64,000 bases of DNA, taken from assembly GCA_029204225.1 (NCBI GenBank), contig CM055103.1, positions 39,354,095 to 39,418,094 on the forward strand. The letters are read 5' to 3'. Numbering within the stretch: position 1 is the first letter of the stretch; the number at the start of each line of letters is the position of its first letter. This document shows, piece by piece, positions 10,741 through 19,861 of this stretch. The notes beneath the pieces are model-generated. The model saw only the letters and a program-made list of their open reading frames with translations, did not search any database and was not told the origin of the DNA. Origin of the DNA: Diphasiastrum complanatum. Its lineage: Eukaryota > Streptophyta > Lycopodiopsida > Lycopodiales > Lycopodiaceae. A program made the translations under genes and the position numbers.

Positions 10741-11371
10741 AAAAAAAAAAGCACATATATTTGGTGCTTTTTAATATGTTTAAAAATTGGGCATACTGTT
10801 CACAAGATATCTAGGGAAAAAATATGGCTCAAGGGCGTTCCAAGGGTGTAAGAAGCTGGGGGCAAGCTTCAAGGGTTGGGGTTCCCCAAAAAAAATCTTG
10901 GATGCTCACTTGAGATCCCTAGACATAAATAATGCTCAATGCACCTTTTTGCCTTCACCTTCTTTAACGTTTGGTTTTTTTTTCACCATGGACCTGACGC
11001 TTGTACTCCCATGGGCTTTACATGTGTCACCATTCCCCTATTTGTGGAGAGCATTCTAGGCTCTTCTTTAATTGTTCTCCGATAAGCTTCTCTATCCCCT
11101 TCCTCACTCCTCTTTTCACTGGATCGTACCACCTAATACAACAAATAAATACCTCGTGTTTGCTATCACTTTATTCATCTCATTGCTCTGGTTTGTCTTT
11201 GGAAATCTGTTTGCGATCTCGGAATTGCACAACCCATTTCTGATCTTGGATCGTCAGGACTAGCAGCAGCTTTTTCTCGTAAATAGTTACTGAAATAAGC
11301 AGGTTCTGTTTGATCAAGAGGTAGTTGTTGTTTCTGGCATTTGAAAGAAATTCGTTGAAGCATTTGTTTGT

Positions 11372-11379
11372 GAATATTC
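11372..11379 (+). promoter_or_regulatory. Heat-shock-element-like GAATATTC, copy 1
   Basis: GAA-TA-TTC is a minimal head-to-head pair of the nGAAn unit bound by heat shock factors. It is followed at once by AAATAAATATC, an AT-rich TATA-like stretch. A functional element usually has three or more units, and only two are clear here. Confidence 0.35.
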
Positions 11380-11598
11380 AAATAAATATCTCATGTTTGC
11401 CTTTCTTCATTTCATTGCTCTCGTTTGTCTTTGGAAATCTGTTTGCGATCTGGGAATTGCAACCCATTTCTGATTTTGGATTGTCAGGACTAGCAGCAGC
11501 TTTTTCTCTTAAATAGTTACTGAAGTAAGGAAGTTCTGTTTGATCCAGAGGTAGTTGTTTCTGGCATTTGAAAAAAATTCGTTGAAGCATTTGTCTGT

Positions 11599-11606
11599 GA
11601 AGATTC
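11599..11606 (+). promoter_or_regulatory. Heat-shock-element-like GAAGATTC, copy 2
   Basis: Same position in the second leader repeat, GAA-GA-TTC followed by AAATAAATATC. The third copy has the same octamer at 11814-11821, only 20 bp before the start codon, so at least that copy is probably transcribed. Confidence 0.35.
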
Positions 11607-11841
11607 AAATAAATATCTCATGTTTGCTTTCACTTTCTTCATTTCATTGCTCTCGTTTCTGTTTGCGATCTGGGAATTGCTAACCATTTTGGATCGTCAG
11701 GACTAGCAACAACTTTTTCTCGGAAATAGTTACTGAAGTAAGGACGTTGTATGTTTGATCCAGAGGTGCCTGTTTTTGGGATTTGAAAGAAATCTGTTGA
11801 ATCATTTGTTTGTGAAGATTCAAGCATTAATCGGTATAGAT

Positions 11842-12648
11842 ATGGCGCTGTCTCCCTTCTTCTTTGGCCGAGGAGATCAAAGCCCCTTCGACACATTCTT
11901 TGAGCCTTCTGAAAGATTTGCCATGTGGGATAGTGCCCCGTCTCGTCAATTCGCTCAGGACGTTAGTGCCATCGCCAGTACGCGAGTTGACTGGGTTGAA
12001 ACGCCGGAGGCTCACGTTTTCAAAGCTGATCTGCCAGGTATAAACTTATCAATTCTATGCTCATTGCTTCCAGCATTCAGTTAGCTTACACTCTTTCGAA
12101 CAGAGTTTGCATCATCGTTAAATGTTGACGATTCATGTATTGGATGTTTCGAATTGAACTCTGCACTGAATATCTTTGAACTCGTATCAGCATTTCTCAA
12201 TGCTATGCTCATTGCTTACAGCATTCAGTTAGCTTACACTCTTTCGAACAGAGTTTGCATCATCGTTAAATGTTGACGATTCATGTATTGGATGTTTCGA
12301 ATTGAACTCTGCACTGAATATCTTTGAACTCGTATCAGCATGTATATTTGATTATGGTGGTGCCTGTTTCGCATTTCAGGCTTGAAAAAGGAAGAGATCA
12401 AAGTTCAGGTGGAAGACGGACGCACCTTACAGATTAGCGGCGAACGCAAGAAAGAGGAGGTGGAGAAGACGGACAAATGGCATAGGGTGGAGCGCTCTCG
12501 GGGCAGTTTCCTGCGACGATTCCGGTTGCCAGAGAATGCTAAAGTGGACGAAGTGAAGGCCAAGGTTGAGGATGGCGTCCTCACCATTACTGTGCCCAAA
12601 GTCGAGAAACCTAAACCCGAAGTGAAGGCCATAGACATTTCCGGCTAA
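11842..12648 (+). CDS. Class I cytosolic small heat shock protein (17-18 kDa type), two exons
   Basis: Exon 1 is 11842-12037 and exon 2 is 12380-12648, joined through GT-AG (CCAG|GTATAA...TTTCAG|GC) in phase 1. The product is 154 aa, the normal length for plant class I sHSPs, which are ATP-independent chaperones forming 12-mers. It has the N-terminal arm with M-A-L-S-P-F-F-F-G and a proline/phenylalanine-rich stretch. The alpha-crystallin domain starts at R-V-D-W-x-E-T-P-E-A-H and includes F-K-A-D-L-P-G, G-x-F-L-R-R-F-R-L-P and G-V-L-T-I-T-V-P-K. The C-terminal tail ends K-A-I-D-I-S-G with the I-x-I-type anchor. No organelle presequence is present. The frame is intact. Most angiosperm class I genes lack introns, so the intron after the A-D-L-P-G motif is unusual. 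Confidence 0.95.
12055..12342 (+). repeat. 148-bp tandem duplication within the sHSP intron
   Basis: CTATGCTCATTGCTT...CTCGTATCAGCA occurs twice at a period of exactly 148 bp (12055 and 12203), almost identical (for example CTTCCAGC against CTTACAGC). The high identity implies a recent event. Donor and acceptor lie outside the duplication and are unaffected. Confidence 0.95.
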
Positions 12649-12673
12649 ACCACACATCAACCACACATCCAGT

Positions 12674-13250
12674 GTCTTGGAATCAGTATAGGACGAGCTC
12701 AAGTTTTTGTGATGCTTCCCAAGTATGTAGCAGTGTTTCAGCTCAAGTTTGTCTTGGAATCAGTATAGGACGAGCTCAAGTTTTTGTGATGCTTCCCAAG
12801 TATGTAGCAGTTTTTCTTAACTGAGGGTGTAGCAGTTTTTCTTAACTGAGGGACATGATACTGTAATCTGAAGACATATCATAATCCATTGTCTTGGAAT
12901 CAGTATAGGATGAGCTCAAGTTTTTGTAATGCTTCCCAAGTATGTAGCAGTTTTTTCCCAAGTATGTAGCTGTTTTTTCTAACTGAGGGACTTGATACTG
13001 TAATCTGAAGACATCATAAATCCATTGTCTTGGAATCAGTATAGGACAAGACATCATAATCCATTGTCTTGGAATCATTATAGGACGAGCTCAAGTTTTT
13101 GAGATGCTTCCCAACATATCATAATCCATTGTCTTGGAATCAGTAGAGGTCGAGCTCAAGTTTTTGAGATGCTGCCCAAGTACATAGCAGTTTTTCTTAA
13201 CTGAGGGATTTGGTACTGTAATCTGAAGATATATCTTATTAACACTGGAG
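12674..13250 (+). repeat. Degenerate tandem array in the sHSP 3' flank
   Basis: The head motif GTCTTGGAATCAGTATAGGA recurs at 12674, 12751, 12891, 13027, 13066 and 13131. It is followed to varying extents by GAGCTCAAGTTTTTG, GATGCTTCCCAAGTATGTAGCAG and AACTGAGGGA...ACTGTAATCTGAAG. Units are 39-140 bp because of internal truncations. The array starts 25 bp after the stop codon and probably represents a multiplied 3' UTR. A single transcript end may lie near 13310 (AATAATGAAGG). Confidence 0.85.
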
Positions 13251-13430
13251 CCATAAAATATGGCAGAAGTATAAGTTCTGCTGTTTTTGTTGCATCCTTG
13301 TTAATAATGAAGGAAACTTCTTTCACACTCTCTGGCTAGTACTGCATTGTTCGTATTTTTGATTTCTCATCCAGATCAGATGTTCACTGGCATTCATGGG
13401 GGTAGCGAATTTTATGCCTTCCTTCAAGAA

Positions 13431-13545
13431 AAGAAAAGATGGAAGATTAAAAGACAATTAAAAGATGGAAGATTAAAATACAATTGAAAGATGAAGATTA
13501 AAAAGATGGAAGATTAAAATACAATTGAAAGATGAAGATTAATGT
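13431..13545. repeat. AT-rich minisatellite
   Basis: A unit of roughly 26-45 bp built from AAAGATGGAAGATTAAAA and ATACAATTGAAAGATG is repeated four to five times. No gene was seen between here and 14132. Confidence 0.8.
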
Positions 13546-14132
13546 GTGCTTTGAAATGCAATTATTAAAATTTTCATGTTCAAAGGTTGAAGGGTGCTTA
13601 AAGTTCTAACTCCAAAGGTTAAAATTGAAATGCATTTTATTGGAAGGAATTAATGGCACTGGAAGGGTTAAAATAATTTTAAAATCTACCCCAACATGCT
13701 AGTAGCTCCGCTGCCATCAGCTTAACCTTGCATATCCTGTTCTATGTTGTCTGTCTGTTCTAGCAATTTAGTTTGTGTAAGGTGATTGCATGTTCGAACT
13801 GATTCATACTTGCAAGTTCATTGTTCTGTAGATTTTATCATTTTATATGATTGATGGCATTGCTCAATTTTCTTGTTCTAATCACTACTTTTGGGTACAA
13901 CGCTTCTGCAAAGCCAAAACTCTGTAATCAAGGTAATTTGTGCATGGCTAGGAAATCAACTTAGTCGATCCAGCGACTTCGAAGCTGTGATTAGTAGGAC
14001 AGACTTCGAAGACTTTGAAGTCGGTCTGAATACTAAATCGATAGACTTAGTTTTATAAACTGAGGATTCCTTGTTGCTACATTTTTTGTTGCAACAGGAA
14101 TTGAAGGTTGATCCACTTGTCAAATCTCAGCA

Positions 14133-14144
14133 TGGTATCAGAGC
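14133..14144 (+). promoter_or_regulatory. tRNA-iMet-type primer-binding site on the plus strand
   Basis: TGGTATCAGAGC follows directly after CTCAGCA, which would be the CA end of an LTR. A match this long is unlikely by chance in 64 kb. The LTR would extend left, perhaps from TGCTAG near 13697, but I could not find a second copy or a firm left end. Unidentified ORFs follow on the same strand, starting 530 bp downstream. Confidence 0.5.
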
Positions 14145-14670
14145 GCATTCTCTGACTCCTAGAGGCAGATTAGAGCATATAATATTAAAATAATTATTTT
14201 GATATAATGTAGGCAGTTGTTATCATTAGGGAAAATATGGGCTCAAGATGGGCCCTTTAAGAAATTTCACTTTAGAGAGAGGTTACGTAGAGAGAGAATG
14301 CAAACCGGTAACTTCTGGTCGTCGTTTTCCGAGTTTTCGACCTTACCCGACATTTAACTAGTATGGCTAACTTCAGACAATAGTTAGTTTAGCATGAGAT
14401 GTTATAACTTCTCTTCATGCTCGTTCCAAAATTCGGGACTAGAGCTTTAAGACTGAAAATCTTGGTGCGCTCAATGCAAAAACTGAAGTGGGAGAGGCAA
14501 AACTTTTGAAATCACTATATGCTTATAGTGAAATATGAGGCGGGACGATTTTTCAATGCGACATAAACATTACAAAAGTAAGGAATGCTAGATCTATTCA
14601 TATTGATTTACTGTAGGTAGACTCATTTACACGATTGTAGCTTTCATAATGGCAATGTTCCATTTTTCCG

Positions 14671-15252
14671 ATGGAATCCACTCCAATTATTAAGAAAAAT
14701 GCGCAAGTTGTAGCGAATGCTGCAGCAATACTTAGAAAATTGAGAATGAATAATCATATGAATATAGATTTGTGGGTAAATGGATCAATTTATCCTAATG
14801 ATCCAGTTACCAAATTGTGTCCAGATTTTAAGTCTGTAACTCATCTTCTCAAATATGTATGTGAAAGAAATAGCGGATTACTTGGATATTGTCAAAGGTT
14901 GCATGATATTGGAATGCATAGCATATCTTGTTTGAATCAACAATTACAGTTTGCTAATCAACAATTGCAATGTGCAAATCAACAATTGCTTCATTACGTG
15001 CAACACACTAGTGCTGAAAAGAATGCACTCAAGAATGCTATGTCAGAGTTGAATGCAACTGTCACTACTCTTTGAGGATCAAACCAAGAAATGTTAGAAT
15101 CCATGGAAAAGTTGCGATCCGAGAGTTTAAAGTCTGCGGTTGATCTAAAAGTTATCAATAAGGCAATGATGAAGAGGAAAAGAAAGAGAGTACCGATGAA
15201 GAATATTGATGACCTATCTACACATAGCAAAAAAAAGAATCCGAGCATTTAA
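14671..15252 (+). pseudogene. Unknown ORF with glutamine-rich repeats, one internal TGA
   Basis: A 193-codon frame is broken once by TGA at 15073-15075 and then continues open for 58 codons to a TAA. The product has an acidic to neutral N-terminal part, a repeated heptad-like segment (N-Q-Q-L-Q-(F/C)-A three times, near aa 89-108) that would form a coiled coil, and a basic C-terminus (K-R-K-R-K-R), perhaps nuclear. I do not recognise the family. The stop is a possible CGA-to-TGA change. It is followed by the next unknown gene on the same strand and may be an upstream exon of it. Confidence 0.45.
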
Positions 15253-15490
15253 GTATGTTGTCATCTAGATTGTTTATTTGATTTGTATATGTCACTTAAG
15301 TTTGATTTGCACTTGATAACATGGATTATTTATTTATTAAACATAATTTGAGTTTCATATGTTTGTTGCAGATCATGTTTGGTGGCAAAGAACTATTTAA
15401 CAGAGCGTTCATACATTGGATCATCTTTAAGCCTATGTTTTACCAAGAAATTCAGCAAAGGAAATAATAAAAAAGGCTCGGTTTTAAAAA

Positions 15491-16029
15491 ATGAAAAATG
15501 AAATTGTAGAGACTGTTTTGATTAAGGTTCAATCATACTTGGATGCAAATGTGATACAAGGTGCATGTGATGTATCTGGAATTAGCAGAAATGCTTATTC
15601 TACTTTTTTTAGAATAGTTAAAGAAGCTTTTTTCCAAGTGATGGTGAAGAAAATTAATCTTCCGCATCAATATCGGGTAAGATTAGCTAGAAATTTTTAT
15701 AATGATGAAATGTTCAAAGTAGTTGGCCAACCACTTCATATAGCTGAATTATACAAATCAGAATATGGTGAGCTCAATTACAACGATTGCAATAATATTT
15801 TCCTTGATATTGAAAATGTTCTAAAATACATTATTCGATTCTATAAACTAGACGAATATCAAGTAAATGGAAAGATCATTATTGTAATAAAATTGGATGA
15901 ATCTGAAATCATCAAGGGTCAGAAGTTGGAACGTGTGAGTGTCACTTTGATGAACAAAATTTCAGATACAGATGATCAAACGTTTAGTGTTCAATCAAAA
16001 AATCACATATGGTGGTTGGCAGCATTCCA
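15491..16029 (+). pseudogene. N-terminal part of an uncharacterised, possibly transposase-like protein
   Basis: Open from 15491. The coding sense probably ends at the splice donor CCAG|GTATTG at 16029/16030, although the frame runs on to 16078. The C-terminal third contains I-I-I-V-I-K-L-D-E-S-E-I followed about 35 aa later by N-H-I-W-W-L-A-A-F. From memory, this resembles an uncharacterised family in many cnidarian and mollusc gene sets, in which a K-I-S-G-D-G block is followed by an S-x-x-N-H-T block. The next exon expected in that family is not on this strand downstream. A matching segment lies inverted at 22160-21084. The AT-rich codon use is unlike the sHSP gene. Confidence 0.45.
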
Positions 16030-16036
16030 GGTATTG

Positions 16037-16290
16037 TTTTTGACTTCGCACGCTTTCAACGCTTATGTGTTCCAATGAATGGTGTCCATCTGTGACGAAC
16101 TGTAACAGTGGTTGACGGACGAAAATTGTATTTAACTTTCCCGGCCAAATTTTTGTGATTTTCAAATATCCCGTTGGGCTGAACAAGCAATTGTGTTTGG
16201 ACCACAGTTATTGCCCGAATACTCTTATGCTGCCCATCATTGTTCACTCGAGGTTGATTTGATGTCAATAGTCATAAACTGTGGTTAACT
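16037..16290 (+). other. Coding-like sequence of unknown origin, frame-shifted
   Basis: Past the donor of the previous gene, conceptual translation gives natural-looking peptide in two adjoining frames: R-F-Q-R-L-C-V-P-M-N-G-V-H and V-V-D-G-R-K-L-Y-L-T-F-P-A-K-F (with one TGA between), then F-Q-I-S-R-W-A-E-Q-A-I-V-F-G-P-Q-L-L-P-E-Y. I do not recognise it. It could be an exon from another decayed gene. Confidence 0.25.
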
Positions 16291-16438
16291 AATCCTTGTA
16301 GTTAAGGAACTTCTTGTCATTCATAGGTATACCTCTCATTTTCTTCATTCTATCTCTCATTTTCTTGTCATTCTTAGGTTTACCTCGCAATCTCTACATT
16401 CTCTCCGATCTCAGCTTGCGTACTCGTATTTTCGACTA

Positions 16439-17781
16439 ATGGCTACACATAATTGGAGGCCAAGAGGAACCATTGATGCAATCAATATTTGCAATGAAAA
16501 AAATGCAGAAGATCAATGGATACCAAGAATATATCGAAAATATCAATGGATCTTGATGCATCCCTCTGCAAAAGGCTCATTCCGAAAAAGAAAAAGATCA
16601 GATAACATATATAGAAACTCTTGGAAAGGCAGGATAATGGATTTTAAAGTATCACCTGTCGGTCAATCTATCACGGAAGTTTTAGTTCAGCGTGCTTATC
16701 TTCACAATGAGCTCAACATTCATGATCTAGATCCAAATGATAGAAAGAAATGCAATCAGTTTTCAGATACAATTTCATTAGATTTAGCATTTTCTTTAAA
16801 ATATATTTTTCTTGAGATATTTTTGTTGGTTCTTCAGATTTGTATCCATCAAATTTCTTTGAATGGCAATCAGTTTAATCGATTGCCGGAATAATCGATG
16901 TCATACATTCGGATATCGGTATTTTACAATATAGAGGTCATTCTCCATAATCACTTTTAGAGTCAGGAGTTTTTTTTTATGATCACACCTATTTTCCTAA
17001 TAAAAATGGTTTAGTTGGTAGATTAGAGCCATATCCTCTACCATATTTTTTGAGTGAGGAATGGATTTCTCCTGATGCAGCAATTTCAGAAAGTTTTTGA
17101 TCGAGGCTATATATTGATATTCAGAGTATATTAAAATGTAGCATTGGATCAAAGAATAATAGATTAAGTTGGTATCTACCTTTTACTATTTTTGTTGATT
17201 TTTTTTTCAAATGCAATGTTCGGAGAACGAAAACAATGTTTATTTGTAAGGACTTGAGTGCTGATATAATCGCCGAGTTGTTGGATGATGGTTGGGATAC
17301 AAAACAAAATCAGCAAGTTGAGTGCAGAGTATGTTACTCATTCATGACATTTAGATATCACATCGAAAAACAAATGCTCACTTTGTTGTTGTATTATAGA
17401 AGATGGATTAAATGCAAAAATGTTTGGAAGCCACTTGATCAAGATTTTGGTATAAACCCTCAAGAGCAACTTCAGATAACAGTGAAAAGAAATGACAACA
17501 TTTTTGCAATGGTTGAGGTCGAGGAAGATTGGTGTCTCAATCACATTCGATCAGAACTAGACATGTTGCAATTTGATCTACCTCAATACTATCAATTTCG
17601 ATTGAATGATGTAAAGGTATGTTATGCCATATAAAAATATTCTTTTTTTTCTATTTCTAAGTGAATCAGTTTCATAAAATATATAACTAAAACAGTTTCT
17701 CTTGTGCAGGTAAGAGTAAGGCAGGAAGAGCATATAAAATGCAAAGACATTGAAACATCCATCGAAATTGAAGATCCATAG
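16439..17781 (+). pseudogene. Unknown multi-exon gene with several stop codons
   Basis: The first coding block is 16439 to about 16790 (M-A-T-H-N-W-R-P-R-G-T-I...; basic K-R-K-R). A polypyrimidine/acceptor (GTTCTTCAG) near 16840 opens a second block read as D-L-Y-P-S-N-F-F-E-W, then G-I-L-Q-Y-R-G-H-S-P, Y-F-P-N-K-N-G-L-V-G-R-L-E-P-Y-P-L-P-Y-F and a long frame to a donor at 17617 (AAAG|GTATGT). The last exon is 17710-17781 after TTGTGCAG and ends I-E-I-E-D-P-stop. Between these blocks there are in-frame TAA (two) and TGA (one, near 17098) codons, each one C-to-T change away from CAA or CGA. The first intron's donor is unclear. No family was recognised. The last exon join looks genuine. Confidence 0.45.
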
Positions 17782-17918
17782 ATTATGAACTATGGAATTT
17801 TGTATTATGTAATACAATTTTTTGTATACATCATTTTTGAGAATATATGAACCACTTTTTCTATGAGGCTCTTTTATTTCTATGATCTCCATTTCGATGG
17901 TGCAAAATACAATGTAAT

Positions 17919-18000
17919 TGCAACTGGATAATATGAGTTTTCGATAGCAAGATTCATTGTCTCCTGCAGGAAATGCACTATCTCCATTGGAGAGATCTTC
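17919..18000 (-). repeat. First copy of a minus-strand coding repeat
   Basis: On the minus strand it encodes P-M-E-I-V-H-F-L-Q-E-T followed by A-I-E-N-S-Y-Y-P-V-A. The same motif occurs in the ORF at 18457-18609. The two copies are about 600 bp apart and lie either side of the inverted repeat at 18080-18281. Confidence 0.5.
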
Positions 18001-18079
18001 AATCACTTGAACTCAGTGATTACTACAATCGATGCTTGCCCTTGTTGAAGTCTCGTATATATCGGTTGTATTTTTGGTC

Positions 18080-18281
18080 TTCATTGCCTTGGTCTATATT
18101 GTCCTTGTCTTGGCATATTTGGATATGTTCAGATGATGATCTAATCAAAGCTTTGCTGCAACAAATCTAAGTGAACTAATGTCGCATGTTTGGATTGGTT
18201 GTGGCAAAGGTTCGATCAGATCATCATTCTGAACTCATTCAAAAAAGACCATGGTAAAGGCAAGGTAGACCAAGACAATGG
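18080..18281. repeat. Inverted repeat with ~83-bp arms and a 35-bp loop
   Basis: The left arm 18080-18162 (TCATTGCCTTGGTCTA...GATGATCTAATCAAAGC...GCTGCAAC) pairs with the right arm 18198-18281 (GTTGTGGCAAAGG...GATCATCATTCTGAA...TAGACCAAGACAATGG) with scattered mismatches and small gaps. It could fold into a long hairpin RNA, be a foldback/MITE relic, or be an inverted duplication of a gene fragment. Confidence 0.75.
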
Positions 18282-18456
18282 AAAACAAACATGTCGAAAA
18301 ATAGTAGAAATTGAAGATGAATGAATCAAAACCTGAATTGATAAGAGGAAAATTAACAAGTAAGAACAACCATAGAAAAACTGTAAGTATATTTCTATTA
18401 AAATTTTCCATACATGTATCTCATCCACATCAAGTGAGATGAATATTTAAACAAAA

Positions 18457-18609
18457 TCAACTATCTATGATCTCTAAATCCATTTCTCTAGTTGGAAGTA
18501 GCTTGGGTGGAGAACCCTCGGCCACTGCAACTGGATATGAATTTTCGATCACAAACTTTATGGTCTCCTGCCTGAAGTGCATGATCTCCATTGGGAGACC
18601 TTCGGGCAT
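18457..18609 (-). CDS. Small unknown ORF (50 aa) sharing a motif with 17919-18000
   Basis: It starts M-P-E-G-L-P-M-E-I-M-H-F-R-Q-E-T and continues I-E-N-S-Y-P-V-A-V-A-E-G to a TGA. The segment just upstream on the minus strand is T-rich and ends in TTTTTTTTCAG, so this may be a last exon rather than a separate small gene. The motif is also present in the copy at 17919-18000, which suggests selection or recent duplication. Function unknown. Confidence 0.3.
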   Translation of the reverse strand: MPEGLPMEIMHFRQETIKFVIENSYPVAVAEGSPPKLLPTREMDLEIIDS

Positions 18610-19099
18610 TTAGACTGAAAAAAAACATCGCGAGCGAGTAGGAACAGATTGAAAGAAGCTGTTTTCGAGCATGCTGAATCGATATCGCATGGATACAAAT
18701 AACTATAAGCAAAAAAATGTCAGCGTCGTCGATCAGTATATATAGAGAAAATAAAAAATGATTGCAAACGTGGTGGCTCATATTACGATGATGATTACTC
18801 AGAGGCTTGTCAATCAAATCAATCTAAATATCCATCAGTTATCAAAATGATTAGTCCATATCGAATTAACCAGAACTAATTTCAAATAAGTATGGGCACA
18901 TCTACAATTAATCACACTTCTACCATTTAATGCTGAAATTGACAACGTTAAGCTTTAAATATAAGACCTTTTCTATATCCAATAATTATAATTTTGGAAA
19001 TTCCAAAGGCCAAATTTTCACCCGATAGCTAATCAACGTGCATATAAAACATTTGACAACCATAGTATGTATTCTCGCGCGCTCATCCGATTTTGATTG

Positions 19100-19860
19100 C
19101 AATATGAACGATCAAAGCTTGATACGATAGATTCTGCTTTGGCCAGTATGAGGAGTCTTCCGAATCAAGCTTTGATCATGCATATAGGGTCCAATAGTTT
19201 TGAAAATTTCGTTAATATTTTGGTCCTGGAATAGCGATTCGACGCGCGCAGTCCAAATGCAGCAAATACATCATCTGCTAGGCGCGCTGATCCGATATCC
19301 CATACGCAGAAAAATCATACTGGAACGCATAATGAAAGACTTATGAAAATGTTCTAAATTGGAACATTATCTCAAAAGAAAAAATTTCGTCTTTACGGTG
19401 CTTAAATAGGACGAGAGATTGTAATAATTCTCCTCGTTCACATTTTTCAATTATATCCATTAATCAATTGTTTATAATTTTTTTAATGATTATTCTAGGA
19501 GGCTAGTGATTGTCTATTTGATGTATTTCGGCGCAGGGCTAATGATGATTCGTTGAATCTAGTACTAGACTAGTTAATGTATTTCGGCGTAGGTACAAAT
19601 TAGTCTCATTATGATTGGATGATAAATATAGGCTGTAAATCACAATTTGTTATTTGACAAATGTATGGCTGTGATCAAGAGGAATTGGTTATAAATATTT
19701 GCACCACTTTCCATATTTCGATTCCGTAATCTTTTATTCCGAACTCTCTAGCCTTCTTCTTTTCTTCATTCTCTCGATATCGAATCGACGCGCGCCATCC
19801 CTTGCTGTGCATGCTCGTAGTCATTCAGGCGCGCTGAATCGATATCACTCACTTCCGACC
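19100..19860. repeat. Recurrent inverted GCGCGC / GATATCGATTC motifs
   Basis: Two imperfect palindromes, near 19226-19300 and 19778-19851, each pair (G)ATTCGACGCGCGC with GGCGCGCTGAATCGATATC or a close variant across about 35 bp. Further half-copies lie near 19075-19095 and 19893-19910. A separate perfect 14-bp inverted pair, GATCAAAGCTTGAT/ATCAAGCTTTGATC, lies near 19109 and 19165. The phrase TGTATTTCGGCG(C/T)AGG occurs twice near 19525 and 19580. No gene was seen from 18840 to 19690. Confidence 0.5.
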
Positions 19861-19861
19861 A

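Larger units (their letters stand above)
11142..11820 (+). repeat. Three tandem copies of the sHSP leader/promoter segment
   Basis: Three direct repeats lie immediately 5' of the sHSP start: 11142-11379 (238 bp), 11380-11605 (226 bp) and 11606-11820 (215 bp). Each begins near CAAATAAATA(T/C)CTC, passes through GTTTGCGATCT, GGATCGTCAGGACTAGCA and TTGAAAGAAAT, and ends with TGTGAA-NN-TTC. They differ by small indels and substitutions. Copy 3 runs straight into the coding sequence, so the unit is the transcribed leader and perhaps the core promoter of this gene. Confidence 0.85.
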
